Below are positions 43,231 to 52,706 of a DNA stretch of 64,000 nt, one piece after another. The notes below the pieces were generated by a model, which worked only from the letters and a program-made list of their open reading frames with translations, searched no databases and had not been told where the DNA came from. A program made the translations under genes and the position numbers. Numbering within the stretch: the stretch's first letter is position 1; every line of letters begins with the position of its first letter. Location: positions 124,001 to 188,000 of the forward strand of contig NZ_BBYF01000003.1 of NCBI RefSeq assembly GCF_001894745.1, in the 5' to 3' direction. The DNA is from Paenibacillus sp. NAIST15-1 (lineage in GTDB: Bacteria > Bacillota > Bacilli > Paenibacillales > Paenibacillaceae).

Positions 43231-43624
43231 AACAATTGCGCTCCCTTTTCATTACTTTCGCCAAAAAGAATAGTGGATAGATGAGAAGAAACAGGTTCGG
43301 TGTCCACCACATCATATCGAAATCTTGCCGAATGAACCAGAATGCGATGGCTTGTAACCCCGAACAGGAAGTAAGCAGCAACGAGGTGAAGCATAGCGCT
43401 GACCAAACTGGCTTCTTCTTGTGAAAGTAGTAAATACTTAAAATCCCCGTCACTGATATGAACAAGTCCAACGGAATGAAAGACATATTCCATGCTACGA
43501 GCAGTTCATTCTTGTAATCTTGATAGAGATACTCCTTCGGAATCCATCCCATGAACGTAATCGTCCAATAGACAATAAACCCAATATCAGTGAACAGCAT
43601 AAGACCTTTCAATGTTTTCCCCAT
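43223..43624 (-). CDS. DUF5360 family membrane protein (YvaD-like)
   Basis: A 133-residue protein with four membrane helices (about 7-25, 44-62, 70-90, 102-120). The sequence LFTDIGFIVYWTITFMGWIPKEYLYQDYKN closely follows that of B. subtilis YvaD. The start at 43624 (MGKTLKGL) has GGAGAGAG upstream. It is coupled to the downstream TetR gene by an 8-base overlap. Function is unknown; the SMR transporter gene found in the Bacillus unit is absent here. Confidence 0.82.
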   Translation of the reverse strand: MGKTLKGLMLFTDIGFIVYWTITFMGWIPKEYLYQDYKNELLVAWNMSFIPLDLFISVTGILSIYYFHKKKPVWSALCFTSLLLTSCSGLQAIAFWFIRQDFDMMWWTPNLFLLIYPLFFLAKVMKRERNCYA

Positions 43625-43824
43625 TCTACTCTCTCCTTGAAAATGATGTAAAGAAAAACGCCTCGGAAAACATTTAAAACAATTTGTTTTCCTCAATTTC
43701 CATCATACCCTTCTCTACGTTATGTATCAAGAAGAAACGAAAAAAAATATCCGAAGAGAGTATGAACTACACCTAGCTCTTATACTCATAAACCGGAAGT
43801 TGAGGTGCGGATAGGAATGCGCAT

Positions 43825-43857
43825 AAAAAAACATGCCCTCACCCCAGGGCATGTTTG
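43825..43857 (-). terminator. Rho-independent terminator after GNAT gene
   Basis: A 9-bp stem ACATGCCCT/AGGGCATGT with a 6-base loop, then a T-run on the minus strand, directly after the GNAT stop at 43865. Confidence 0.85.
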
Positions 43858-43864
43858 TCAGTTA

Positions 43865-44293
43865 TTATTGCAACTTTCGATCGTGAATCACGCCGAACAT
43901 CCCGGTCATTCCATCATGGTTATGGAAGCCGTATTGCTCATAGAAATCCTCTTTCCCTTTCGAAGCAAATAATCCAACGAACGATTTATCTGGTGCCGTT
44001 TCTTCCAGATAGGCTTTGATCGTCTCCATAATCAGTTTGCCGACTCCATTACCCTGATGCTCTGGAGCTACAGCAATATCCTGGATATAGAAATAAATCT
44101 GTCCGTCCCCTACAACTCTTCCCATTCCCACGATTTCTTCTTGATCATGCACAACGACGCCGAACAATGAATTGCGGAGCGATTCTCCAACAACATCAAA
44201 GTTCATGTACTCTTTCCATCCGACTGCACTGCATATTTTCTCATATTCAATTACAGTCGGAATTCTCGTCTCTATTGTATAGTTTCTGCTCAT
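43865..44293 (-). CDS. GNAT family N-acetyltransferase
   Basis: A 142-residue GNAT. VGDGQIYFYIQDIAVAPEHQ leads into the acetyl-CoA loop GNGVGKLIMETI around 85-100, and the ending FYEQYGFHNHDGMTGMF is typical of the YjaB/AttT-like subgroup. It is monocistronic with a strong terminator. The substrate is unknown. Confidence 0.9.
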   Translation of the reverse strand: MSRNYTIETRIPTVIEYEKICSAVGWKEYMNFDVVGESLRNSLFGVVVHDQEEIVGMGRVVGDGQIYFYIQDIAVAPEHQGNGVGKLIMETIKAYLEETAPDKSFVGLFASKGKEDFYEQYGFHNHDGMTGMFGVIHDRKLQ

Positions 44294-44404
44294 TTACCAT
44301 TCTCCAATCTACTAGATCTCCCTGAATACAGAAGATTTACTTCACGATCATGTGTTTTCAATCAGCTACAAGCTCTGAGGGAGTTTCTTTTTGATAATTC
44401 TCAT

Positions 44405-44896
44405 CTAGCCTCGGTGATTAATTTCATCCTCAAACACATGGAACCATTTGAAATAGTTGTTCGTAGGTTTACCATGCCAGAAGGGAGCTTCTTCATGCAG
44501 CCACTCATCATTTCTGCTCTTGAATCCATCGAGTGTACGCTGTCTAACTTCGTCCAACAACGTTAAATAGAAGTTCAGATCATGCCCCTTAATCAACTGC
44601 TGGCCTTTCTCCCCTAACTCTAATGCGGCTCCCCACGTTAGCAGTTCCTGCTCGGTTAATTCACGATGCTCGAATGTAAATGCTTGATACGCAAATTCAA
44701 CAGCAGCCATATGGTATAGCAGCGCTCCAATGGAATTGCTGTGTGGATCCATCACATAATCCAATTGCGCCTGACTTAATCCCTCTACCGTATTCATCGT
44801 TGTGTAGCGCGCATAATTCATCATCGAAACGAGCCTGCTGATTTCTGGAGTAAAACCATCAATATCAGTGATCAGAAATAACTTTTCCATATCCAT
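44405..44896 (-). CDS. DinB superfamily protein (DinB_2 type)
   Basis: A 163-residue four-helix-bundle protein. NSIGALLYHMAAVEFAYQAF holds the first metal-binding His, and the C-terminal WFHVFEDEINHRG supplies the second and third, as in DinB/YfiT-like metal-dependent transferases. The start at 44896 (MDMEKLF) is preferred over the longer frame because its upstream region has GGGGGAAGA. It is 76 bp downstream of the Gfo/Idh gene and may share its transcript. The substrate is unknown. Confidence 0.85.
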   Translation of the reverse strand: MDMEKLFLITDIDGFTPEISRLVSMMNYARYTTMNTVEGLSQAQLDYVMDPHSNSIGALLYHMAAVEFAYQAFTFEHRELTEQELLTWGAALELGEKGQQLIKGHDLNFYLTLLDEVRQRTLDGFKSRNDEWLHEEAPFWHGKPTNNYFKWFHVFEDEINHRG

Positions 44897-44972
44897 TGTC
44901 TTCTTCCCCCTTTTATTGGTATACAGGCCGCTACACATGATGCTAATTCAACCTTTGCTTCTATATGTATAT

Positions 44973-46085
44973 TTATAAATAACCGCTGCGAGTATCGAAT
45001 AATGCAGTATCCAATTGACTCCACGGAGTAAAGGTTGTAGTCAACGGATACCGCTGTCCGGATTCTGCAGAACGATAAGCCCCGAACATAATCTCGTGGA
45101 CATGCAACTGCTGCTTCGCGGATTGAATAGGCTGTTCTCCTGTACGAAGGCAATGAGCAAAGTAACCGATTACACTTTCACTTTGATGCAGTGCGAATTC
45201 GTCTCGTGGGAGATAGCAATTCTCAAGACCTCGCCAGCATACTTGTTCCGCCCCCGCAATTACTTGATCAGGCGAATGAATCACAAGCGGATAGCCACTA
45301 TCATTCAATGCTATCGTCCCCTTGCGGCCGTAAATGATCGTATTGTTCTGCTTAAATGCCATCCCCCATAAGGAGCGAATAACCGCATGCTGTCCTTCGG
45401 CAAATTGCAGGATCAGCGTCACATTGTCATCTACATCGCTGGACACCTTCTTGCCATCACCAACGATTCGATTTGGTATCAGTGTATTCACTTCTGCCAT
45501 AACACTGACGGCAGGGCCTAATAGGCCGATTAGGCGGCTAAGTGGATATACCAAACAATCCAGAACCGCTCCGCCATGCGCGACAGATTTATCATAATAC
45601 CAGTTGTCTCTCCATGGCCCCGGCAAAGACAACTGCGCCTCCGCACCAGTGATCTTCCCAATATATCGTTCATTCACATAATCGGCAGCCGTCAGATAGA
45701 CGGGATGCAAATCATAAGGCAAGTTCATCAATATCACTTGTTTCTCTACAGCTAGAGCAACCATACGCCGACATTCTTCCAGCGAGGTTGCCATTGGCTT
45801 CTCATTGAGCACATGGAGCCCTCTTTCAAGTGCAGCGAGCACGGGTTCCGCATGTACTGAATGAGGGGTTGTGACGACAACGCCATCCAACTGCTCCTTG
45901 TCCATCATTTCACGATAATCATCATACCAGCTAGGAACTCCATATTCGTCTGCTTTTCTCTCTGCATTGTACAGATTTCTGGAATAAGTAGCGACAAATT
46001 GCACGCCTTCCAGCCCAGCTGCTTGTTCAAAATAGCGGTTGCTCACATGCCCGCTGCCAATCATGCCTAGCTTAATCGTTCTCAT
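44973..46085 (-). CDS. Gfo/Idh/MocA family oxidoreductase
   Basis: A 370-residue NAD(P)-dependent dehydrogenase of sugars or inositols. The Rossmann start is KLGMIGSGHVSNRYF, the conserved EKPMATSLEECR motif lies near 93-104, and the C-terminal alpha/beta substrate domain follows with a catalytic-like GGAVLDCLVYPLSRLIG (Asp) segment. The start at 46085 has GAGGAG 7 bases before it. The other frame start (46100) is too close to the ribosome site. The substrate cannot be predicted. Confidence 0.92.
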   Translation of the reverse strand: MRTIKLGMIGSGHVSNRYFEQAAGLEGVQFVATYSRNLYNAERKADEYGVPSWYDDYREMMDKEQLDGVVVTTPHSVHAEPVLAALERGLHVLNEKPMATSLEECRRMVALAVEKQVILMNLPYDLHPVYLTAADYVNERYIGKITGAEAQLSLPGPWRDNWYYDKSVAHGGAVLDCLVYPLSRLIGLLGPAVSVMAEVNTLIPNRIVGDGKKVSSDVDDNVTLILQFAEGQHAVIRSLWGMAFKQNNTIIYGRKGTIALNDSGYPLVIHSPDQVIAGAEQVCWRGLENCYLPRDEFALHQSESVIGYFAHCLRTGEQPIQSAKQQLHVHEIMFGAYRSAESGQRYPLTTTFTPWSQLDTALFDTRSGYL

Positions 46086-46228
46086 GTGATATCTCCTCAA
46101 ATGATATCATTTCACCAAGTCCATTACATGAATTCCTCTTACTCTTCCAAACCGCACACAAAATTGTCCAAGCATTCTCTCTTAGTTCAGCATATCTTAC
46201 TACTATCAAACAAAAGGAGTTGATAGGT

Positions 46229-46648
46229 TTGGCACGTATTCTTGATAAAGCTGCGGCTCAGCCACGCAGTAGATTCAACCCAGCAAACGCAGTTACGATC
46301 CGAAGAACAAGAACTCGACTCGCTACAATCTCGATACGAATTCCAATGAACTCTCAACCGAATCGCGTAGACTTGGTAGCAACCGTAGGGGTTAAAGGTG
46401 TGACTGGAATTGCGCAAATCCTGTTTCGCATATTCCGCGATGGTAGAGAAATTTTCAATACGCAGCAAGGAATCGAATCCGCCGGTTCTGAACAAAATTA
46501 CGTAGTTACCTTCCAGGCCGAAGATAGAAATGTAAGAACAGGCACACACGTTTATACGGTCACAGCAGAAAACCGTACTGCAAATACGAGAGCCGATATC
46601 GTTGGGCCAATATCGTTTAGTGGTTTAGCTGTTAAAACAAGAAACTAA
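46229..46648 (+). CDS. Hypothetical beta-rich protein
   Basis: A 139-residue plus-strand protein started by TTG at 46229, 9 bases after AGGAG. It is basic and Thr/Arg/Asn-rich, without signal peptide or membrane segment. The pattern VDLVATVGVKGVTGIAQILFRIFRDGREIF and YVVTFQAEDRNVRTGTHVYTV suggests a single beta-sandwich, as in small spore-surface proteins of Bacillus; this is inferred from style, not homology. A bidirectional hairpin follows. Confidence 0.65.
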   Translation: MARILDKAAAQPRSRFNPANAVTIRRTRTRLATISIRIPMNSQPNRVDLVATVGVKGVTGIAQILFRIFRDGREIFNTQQGIESAGSEQNYVVTFQAEDRNVRTGTHVYTVTAENRTANTRADIVGPISFSGLAVKTRN

Positions 46649-47079
46649 TAGATATTTTCTATATCTTCAATAGGATCGTTATATTCCTAGGGTTGTATTT
46701 GGATCTTATTTCTAATCTAAAGCATACCGCATCATGATCTACACTAGCAAATGCATGATTCCAGCACTCAATCCTATTCAATCAATCTTATAAGGACTCA
46801 CAGGCTAGCATAGCGAACAGGGTAAATTGAATAGTGACCATGGCCTTGTACTCTTATCATAAAAAAAGCGGCAATCTGCTCTCATGAAACAGAGAGACAG
46901 ATTGCCGTTTCAGATTGCTCTAATGTAAGCATGTCGAAAATCCACCCATTAGGAGATGCACCATAACTTGATGCGAATGGCCGAACAGACGGAACGAAAG
47001 GAGTCCGCTCTCAGCTCAATTCGTAATGCTGCCAACCTTGCATTCATATCCGCAACCTTAGCTCGGGAGGGATTCGTAT
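46649..47079. other. Intergenic region with a terminator and no clear gene
   Basis: Apart from the hairpin at 46861-46907, the gap holds only a plus-strand frame from 46956 that runs into the opposing GNAT gene. Its first 40 codons have an AGGAG immediately before the ATG, but no family is recognised. Confidence 0.4.
46861..46907 (-). terminator. Strong hairpin terminator between convergent genes
   Basis: A 10-bp stem CGGCAATCTG/CAGATTGCCG with a further CTCTC/GAGAG inner stem and seven T residues on the minus strand. It can stop both the plus-strand gene and the minus-strand GNAT. Confidence 0.85.
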
Positions 47080-47616
47080 TTATGATGATAGATGATACTC
47101 CAGTTGCATATCTCTCGGATCGCTCTCATACAGCTTTTCATTTACTTCCGCTGCTTCCTTACATCCCAATGCAAAGTAGAAAGCGATTGTATCCTCTGCA
47201 GAGCCGGCACAAATATAAATTTTATCCGCTCCCCATTCTCTCGCTGTTTCTGCACAAGTCCGGAATAATAGTGTGCCGATCCCCTTATTGCGATACTCTA
47301 AAGAAATAAATAAAGAGTCTAGCAGTACATACTTGTATGCTTGCCCAAACATTTCTCGATTAATCGTTCCGAATCCGACCAACTTCCCAGTATCCTCAAA
47401 TACGCCAACCGCACAGCCATCCTGATTGATAGTTTGTTTCAATTTCGAGAGGTAGTGCTCATAGCCATCAGGCCAATCATTCTCTTGATAATTGATTTCG
47501 ATTAATTGTCGTACACCATCAACTTCCCGCCATGCCCTTTTGATGTACTGAGACGGATTAATTTCTTGGATTCGTTCACACTCATCAATCGTTAAACTGC
47601 GATATATGTAAGACAT
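47080..47616 (-). CDS. GNAT family N-acetyltransferase
   Basis: A 178-residue GNAT, paralogous in layout to 37123-37650 (N-terminal ECERIQEINPSQYIKRAWRE and C-terminal ESDPRDMQLEYHL versus QKEPKDIHMLITL). The acetyl-CoA loop is FISLEYRNKGIGTLLFRTCA around 105-124. The N-terminal half carries the acidic WPDGYEHYLSKLKQ segment. A terminator follows on the minus strand. The substrate is unknown. Confidence 0.9.
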   Translation of the reverse strand: MSYIYRSLTIDECERIQEINPSQYIKRAWREVDGVRQLIEINYQENDWPDGYEHYLSKLKQTINQDGCAVGVFEDTGKLVGFGTINREMFGQAYKYVLLDSLFISLEYRNKGIGTLLFRTCAETAREWGADKIYICAGSAEDTIAFYFALGCKEAAEVNEKLYESDPRDMQLEYHLSS

Positions 47617-47767
47617 GTTCCATTCTCCAATCTATCGTCGATTTATTGTTACACCGTAGTTAGTAGTGCCGCATGTTCGCAATCGATGAACGAATGGAAT
47701 TATCAGGTATTTCGCATGCTCCATTATGATTTGTCCTTTGCATCAGGGTTCTGTCGTTAACGCCCTC

Positions 47768-48193
47768 TCATTTTGCTAACAAATCCTTCTTATAGAAGTG
47801 GTGCCGATAGCCAATCGGCGCGTCCTCAATAATTGCAAGTGCTTCATAACCATACTTTTTGTAAAATTCCGGCGCCTGAAAGCTGAACGTATTCAAGGTT
47901 ATGAAGGTGCAGTTCTTTTCTCTAGCGATGCGATCTGCTTCCTGCAGCAATTGCGCGCCGTGGCCCTCACCACGATGTCCTTCATCCACCCACAAAATAT
48001 CGATCTCCATCCAATTCCAACATACGATACCGTTAAGTCCGGCGATAATTTCGCCTGTATCATTTTTGACACAAAGATGAACCTCTTCAAATCTAACATT
48101 TGGGACAATCTTTTTATTGAACTCGATCAGTTTATTTCGTACATATTCAGCTTCCTCGGTTGTACCATGTGAAACACTGTAGTTATCTGGCAT
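47768..48193 (-). CDS. GNAT family N-acetyltransferase
   Basis: A 141-residue GNAT. VDEGHRGEGHGAQLLQEADRIA (near 73-94) is the acetyl-CoA loop, with GEGHG in place of the usual GxGxG/A. TLNTFSFQAPEFYKKYGYEA closes the fold, as in the YitI-like subgroup. GGGGGCTATGAG upstream is a weak ribosome site. Monocistronic; substrate unknown. Confidence 0.9.
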   Translation of the reverse strand: MPDNYSVSHGTTEEAEYVRNKLIEFNKKIVPNVRFEEVHLCVKNDTGEIIAGLNGIVCWNWMEIDILWVDEGHRGEGHGAQLLQEADRIAREKNCTFITLNTFSFQAPEFYKKYGYEALAIIEDAPIGYRHHFYKKDLLAK

Positions 48194-48366
48194 ATCTCAT
48201 AGCCCCCATCTTTCATAGATTAGTGCCTACATTTCTGCATAAGCTCAAACAGCATATATCTTGAGTATACACGAGTATTATCCAAAACAAAGTGCATACT
48301 TCGATTCAAAAATGACATTGACCCTGAATCCTTCCATGTCATTATAGAAAATGATCGATTCTGAGC

Positions 48367-48933
48367 TCAGCCCTGTTGCTCCCACTCTTCGCGTAGCATG
48401 CCCATACGAATAGAATCGTAATATAACCCATTGTATAACCGGCACTTTCGAAGTCTCCCTTCGCATGTCATGCCAAGCTTTTCGGCGACCCTTATCATCC
48501 TCTCGTTCCCGGACCAGGTCGTCAGACCGATTCTTACGAGCGGCAGTTCGGCAAATAAATGATCGATCCATAAACGCAATGCTTCTGTTCCGTATCCTCC
48601 ATTCCAATACTGTGGATTATAGATTACAATGCCGATCTCCAGCCAATTGGATGGCTTGTGTTCCCAGTAATAGCTCACAAAGCCGATTATCTCGCCGTTC
48701 ACTTCTATTAACATTTCAGGCGTAGGCTTCGGATCCATATCTAAAAATCTCGTCATCTCTTATTGATATTCTTCATAACTCTTGCGCTCAAGAGGATAGT
48801 ACGGAGCGTCCCACTTCTTCCATTCCGGCGCTGCTTCACCGTATATGAACGAGTATAATTGATGTATATCGTCTAATGTAATATTGCGTAAACGAACTCT
48901 ACTTCCGATTCGAACAACCTGCTTTTCATTCAT
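48367..48933 (-). pseudogene. RimJ/RimL-type GNAT gene interrupted by an in-frame stop
   Basis: A full-length RimJ-like acetyltransferase can be read in one frame from an ATG at 48931-48933 behind GAGAGGGA. It begins MNEKQVVRIGSRVRLRNITL, and the frame is closed by TAA at codon 58 (48760-48762). After the stop it continues without shift for 130 codons, with YNPQYWNGGYGTEALRLWID and SGNERMIRVAEKLGMTCEG. Only the single stop breaks the gene. Without readthrough, a 129-residue C-terminal piece could start at the ATG at 48756. Confidence 0.8.
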
Positions 48934-49278
48934 TCCCTCTCACCTCATTAATAGGATGTCATTATACTAAGAAATTTCGTCCCCTCATTCCTTCCAATTG
49001 CCGACGATATTTCTTGTTTACAACATACACTTTATCCCAGCGTTAAGGTCAAGCATATATAAGGCAGATGAGGGCGACTCTTATTTGTGCAAACGATGAC
49101 GGAGGTATCATTCATATTTAACAGTTATCCCTAAGAGGTATTTATAATGCCAATTGGCATTCCTAAGCAGTAGCAACAACGGGATCAGCGGATTTGGGGG
49201 CATAGGTGGTAGATTTGAGTGCTACCATCCGCTTAACGTTCATATTTCCAATTCTTTGCCTATCACCTTGTTGCATTG
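48934..49278. other. Intergenic region with a perfect 16-bp palindrome
   Basis: No protein-like frame is seen. The segment 49146-49161 is AATGCCAATTGGCATT, a perfect palindrome that could be an operator. A short 8-codon frame starts just inside it behind AGAGG. A terminator for the lyase gene follows. Confidence 0.35.
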
Positions 49279-49327
49279 AAAAAAGTCCCTACACACATCA
49301 GCGATGCTTGATGTACGTAAGGACTTT
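49279..49327 (-). terminator. Rho-independent terminator after the polysaccharide lyase gene
   Basis: A long hairpin pairing AAGTCC with GGACTT, and ACATCA with TGATGT inside, is followed on the minus strand by six T residues, 87 bp after the gene. Confidence 0.8.
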
Positions 49328-49413
49328 TGGATTTACGCATATGAAGTTACTTTCGTTGCAGATTAGAACTTGCTCTATTGCCGCTTGCAGTTGATGCTAC
49401 TGAACCGAGGTCT

Positions 49414-52314
49414 CTACTTCGTAAAACGAACAGTATGTGTTCGCCCCTTGGCTCCCGCAGTATTCACCGTCAGTTTAATCGAAGGCTCTGTCTGCTGCAC
49501 CGTAATCGTCGAATCTGCTGACGCTAGCTTCCATCCCTTGCGATTCAATTCCATCACGACTTGCGACTGGTTCTGGGTAGGATCGGATACGGCAATGATT
49601 AGCTCCGAATCCGTCTCCTTCACCAGTGCGGAGGCCGGTTGCTTGGACGCTATTCCGTCCACAACCGCAGGCAGCCAATAGTTGATCGCAGTTATACCCA
49701 GCTTATGCTCGCGAACAGACTGCACGCTCGTGCCATTGCTCAGCACGGTAATGTCCGGTGCTTGGCTGTAGTGAAGCGTCGCTTGCGCATCATGATTCGG
49801 CAGCAGCACATACGAATAGGAGCCGATATTCGGATTCGCGCCATGATCGAAGGCAAGACTGACATAGTCTCTCGTAATTGGTGATGCGGAGCCGCCGTTA
49901 TTGACGTCCTTCCACGCTCCCGTACGAGCCTCGCGCTTGCCTTGAAGCATAGCTGCTTTCGGGAAATAGTAGCCAATATCCCCCTTTCCGTTCCCATTTA
50001 AATGAGCCCATGACACGTCAGAAAACTTCTCCGACCACCCTGGTTGTACCGGTAGAACGGTACCATTTACAGTTAGTGCCCCACTACCTTCACTTACTTT
50101 GCGGTTATCGACAATCGTCTCGACTTGACGTCCATCCCCGCCCGTAATGCCTGTACCAAGCGCCACGATTTCATTGTCGAAGGCAAACCATGACTTTTTC
50201 CCCGTTAAAGAACTGTTCTCCACAGCAAACTCCATCCCGGTTGCCCCATACTGACCATCGAGGGAGGCTCCGCCTACCCATGATTTCGAACTAAGGTAAT
50301 ATTTCCAGTCGCGCAAGGCACTGGATGAACCGTCTGTGGTCGTGCCCGGCAATCGCAGCATGTCTGCAGTAGCCCAGTAACCGTCGCTGTATTGGGTAAT
50401 GTCATCATTATATAAGTAGGTCATACCGTTCCCCGTATGCCATGCTTTCTTGTTCTCTCCATTGCCGTACTCATAGCTCGCTATTCGCTTGGAAGACATA
50501 CTGATACCGAAGCCAAAGTCTGGCCGCAAATGAATGACTCTATCCATGCCCGCAAAAACCTGATGCTTGACCAAATCTTCCCGCGGTGAAATGGAGGAAT
50601 CTTGCAGCAGGTTCTTCATTAAAGCGATATCGTACGTTCCTAAGCCAACATAGTAATTGTCGAAGGAATCATCCTGCTGTAGCCAGGCCTTGACGGCAGA
50701 CTTCATGCGAGTAGACTCCGCAGCAGGAGCAGCCTCGGACAGCCGCAGGATGCTCTTGATCGCGCCGCGGCCGGCAGTGTGATCGGTCGACAGTTCGCGG
50801 GATATTGCACGGCCGCGTACCATATCCATCATAGCGCCCTTGTATATAAGCGGCTCGAAGGAATTCTCAATCCAGCGGAATATGTTCGCCGCCTGCGGAT
50901 CGATAACCTGCCATGGCGATCCATTCAGCAAATAGAGCATCTCGGACAGCCGATCCAGCAATACCGTCCCATAGCTGCCTGTATATGCAATGACATCGTG
51001 CTGCACGAATGAGCCATCCGCATAGAAACCGTCCCCCCGAGTTACATATGGGAATACCGGATTTATCGCGTCTCGGCCTTGCATCAGCTTCGCATCCGAA
51101 GCACCCGTCGCTCCTCTTAGGATCACAACGAAGGCCTTGTCTACTAGGTTAGCGCCCGTTTCGATAAGGCTGGGCTGCACCGTTCTTCTTGTCGGGTCTG
51201 GGACAAACGCATCAATCGCGCGATTGTAGCTGTTGATTTGAGCGGCAGACAGATCATCGAACAGCAACACCGTAATATCGTTCAAATATTGTGGAGAGCC
51301 GATCTCCCAATCCCACCAGTTTTTATAAGGAGCGACACGCTCATTGTAGCGATTGGCATACATCCAATCGAGTCCGCTTATGAGATCGGCTCGCAGCTGC
51401 GGATCGTGATACAGCGATGAGCCTTGTGTCGCGTATGCCAGCGCCATTTGCCGCAGGCGTTGAAATGCGCCCGTTACATGAGACGATTCAGTGCGGCTGG
51501 ACAGATCACTCCATAGCGAGCTGCGATCTGCCTGCTTGTTCATCGTATTCCAGAATCCAGTGCCGCTGCCATTGCTTACATTCTCCACTAAAGAAGCAAT
51601 CGCCGCGTTCATATCCGAATCCGCCGAATGATAACTGGCATTGCCGGTCAATTGCTGAATGCGCTTGTCGCGCACAGCCTTGAATTGTGCTGCATCTGCT
51701 GGAGGATTGGCAGCTTCGCTGCCGTTATTGCTTAGGTGAATCGCATCATACCATGCCTCCCCAGCCGCACTCTCATAGAACAGCTCCACCTTCAAGCGGG
51801 TTGCCTGCTGCGGAATGGACAGCTCCAAACGCTGCTCCGTCCAATCATGCGTTCCGAGCAGCGGCGATGAAGATGGACCCGAACTGATTTTATCATTCGA
51901 GCTGTTCAAATATTGCGTGCGAATAAAGGCTCCGCCGTAAGTAACACTCGACTGCAAGTCCTTAGTCCGCAGCCACCCCGTAAGTGTGTACGATTCGCCT
52001 GGCGTTACGTCAACGGTTTGCAGAACGTCTGCCCGCGCAGATTCAGCACTGCTGATAGTAAGCGACCGCTCCCCTTCATAATAGATATCCGAATCTAAGG
52101 ACAGGATCGGCTTTCCGGATGGAACCCACTCACTCCAGTAGCTGGGCTGCAATGCGCTCCAAGGTCCCCCTGGAGGCTGTCCCGCTTCAAAGCTGCCGTT
52201 AAGCAGATTGCCTGCTTCCGCTCTAGCATTTGGCAGTCCCATAACGGGAATAAGAGAGCACAGCAAGAACACCGCTAACGTGACACGAATAACGCGATGT
52301 GGCCATTGTTTCAT
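49414..52314 (-). CDS. Secreted polysaccharide lyase family 8 (hyaluronate/chondroitin/xanthan lyase)
   Basis: A 966-residue exoenzyme with a signal peptide (1-33, ending NARAEAG). An N-terminal carbohydrate-binding-like jelly roll lies at about 37-195 (NLLNGSFEAGQPPGGPW). The PL8 alpha-toroid follows, with the motifs NWWDWEIGSPQYLND, GFYADGSFVQHDVIAYTGSYG (catalytic His and Tyr) and MVRGRAISR (Arg). Beta-sandwich domains then close the protein. PL8 enzymes cleave uronic-acid polymers such as hyaluronan, chondroitin or pyruvylated xanthan by beta-elimination; the exact polymer is not decided here. A perfect cre site upstream implies glucose repression. Confidence 0.93.
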   Translation of the reverse strand: MKQWPHRVIRVTLAVFLLCSLIPVMGLPNARAEAGNLLNGSFEAGQPPGGPWSALQPSYWSEWVPSGKPILSLDSDIYYEGERSLTISSAESARADVLQTVDVTPGESYTLTGWLRTKDLQSSVTYGGAFIRTQYLNSSNDKISSGPSSSPLLGTHDWTEQRLELSIPQQATRLKVELFYESAAGEAWYDAIHLSNNGSEAANPPADAAQFKAVRDKRIQQLTGNASYHSADSDMNAAIASLVENVSNGSGTGFWNTMNKQADRSSLWSDLSSRTESSHVTGAFQRLRQMALAYATQGSSLYHDPQLRADLISGLDWMYANRYNERVAPYKNWWDWEIGSPQYLNDITVLLFDDLSAAQINSYNRAIDAFVPDPTRRTVQPSLIETGANLVDKAFVVILRGATGASDAKLMQGRDAINPVFPYVTRGDGFYADGSFVQHDVIAYTGSYGTVLLDRLSEMLYLLNGSPWQVIDPQAANIFRWIENSFEPLIYKGAMMDMVRGRAISRELSTDHTAGRGAIKSILRLSEAAPAAESTRMKSAVKAWLQQDDSFDNYYVGLGTYDIALMKNLLQDSSISPREDLVKHQVFAGMDRVIHLRPDFGFGISMSSKRIASYEYGNGENKKAWHTGNGMTYLYNDDITQYSDGYWATADMLRLPGTTTDGSSSALRDWKYYLSSKSWVGGASLDGQYGATGMEFAVENSSLTGKKSWFAFDNEIVALGTGITGGDGRQVETIVDNRKVSEGSGALTVNGTVLPVQPGWSEKFSDVSWAHLNGNGKGDIGYYFPKAAMLQGKREARTGAWKDVNNGGSASPITRDYVSLAFDHGANPNIGSYSYVLLPNHDAQATLHYSQAPDITVLSNGTSVQSVREHKLGITAINYWLPAVVDGIASKQPASALVKETDSELIIAVSDPTQNQSQVVMELNRKGWKLASADSTITVQQTEPSIKLTVNTAGAKGRTHTVRFTK

Positions 52315-52348
52315 TATGTATTTCCTCCCAATGGTTTGATGATTTATT

Positions 52349-52362
52349 TGTAAGCGTTATCA
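52349..52362 (-). promoter_or_regulatory. Catabolite-responsive element (cre) upstream of the PL8 lyase gene
   Basis: TGTAAGCGTTATCA matches the CcpA consensus TGWAANCGNTNWCA at every defined position. It lies 35-48 bases before the lyase start codon, a position suited to repression of initiation. Confidence 0.85.
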
Positions 52363-52706
52363 TGAATAGATAGCTCAACTATAAGCGATCTGACCAAAAG
52401 GAGTGTGTGTCTTATTTTGACTTCATTGTGCATAATTTTGCCCAATGAGAAATAGATCAGCACACATAAAGCATTTCTGCCTCATGTACGCCAACCTCCG
52501 TCACTGATTACTAAGCATATTGATTTCTTCTACTATAGTAGAGAACATGCCTTGGCACAGGATATAATTCTGACCCCTATATGCATTTTTTTGACTTTCA
52601 CACATAAAAGCCGCCTTTCCGAAATCGGCTGCACGAATTGCTCAGCACAACTTGAAAGAGACGACTTTTTCAAAGTTAAATGCGATTAATTGCCCATATA
52701 CCATCG
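52363..52706. other. Intergenic region upstream of the lyase
   Basis: No gene is visible. A short hairpin AGCCG/CGGCT near 52609-52629 and a CTTGAAA/TTTCAAAG pair near 52651-52675 lie downstream of the SnoaL-like gene and may act as a weak terminator. Confidence 0.35.

Noticed and set aside
46956..47309. Plus-strand frame of 117 codons
   Set aside because: It overlaps the GNAT gene on the other strand over most of its length, its later part is low-quality shadow sequence, and AGGAG touches the ATG directly.
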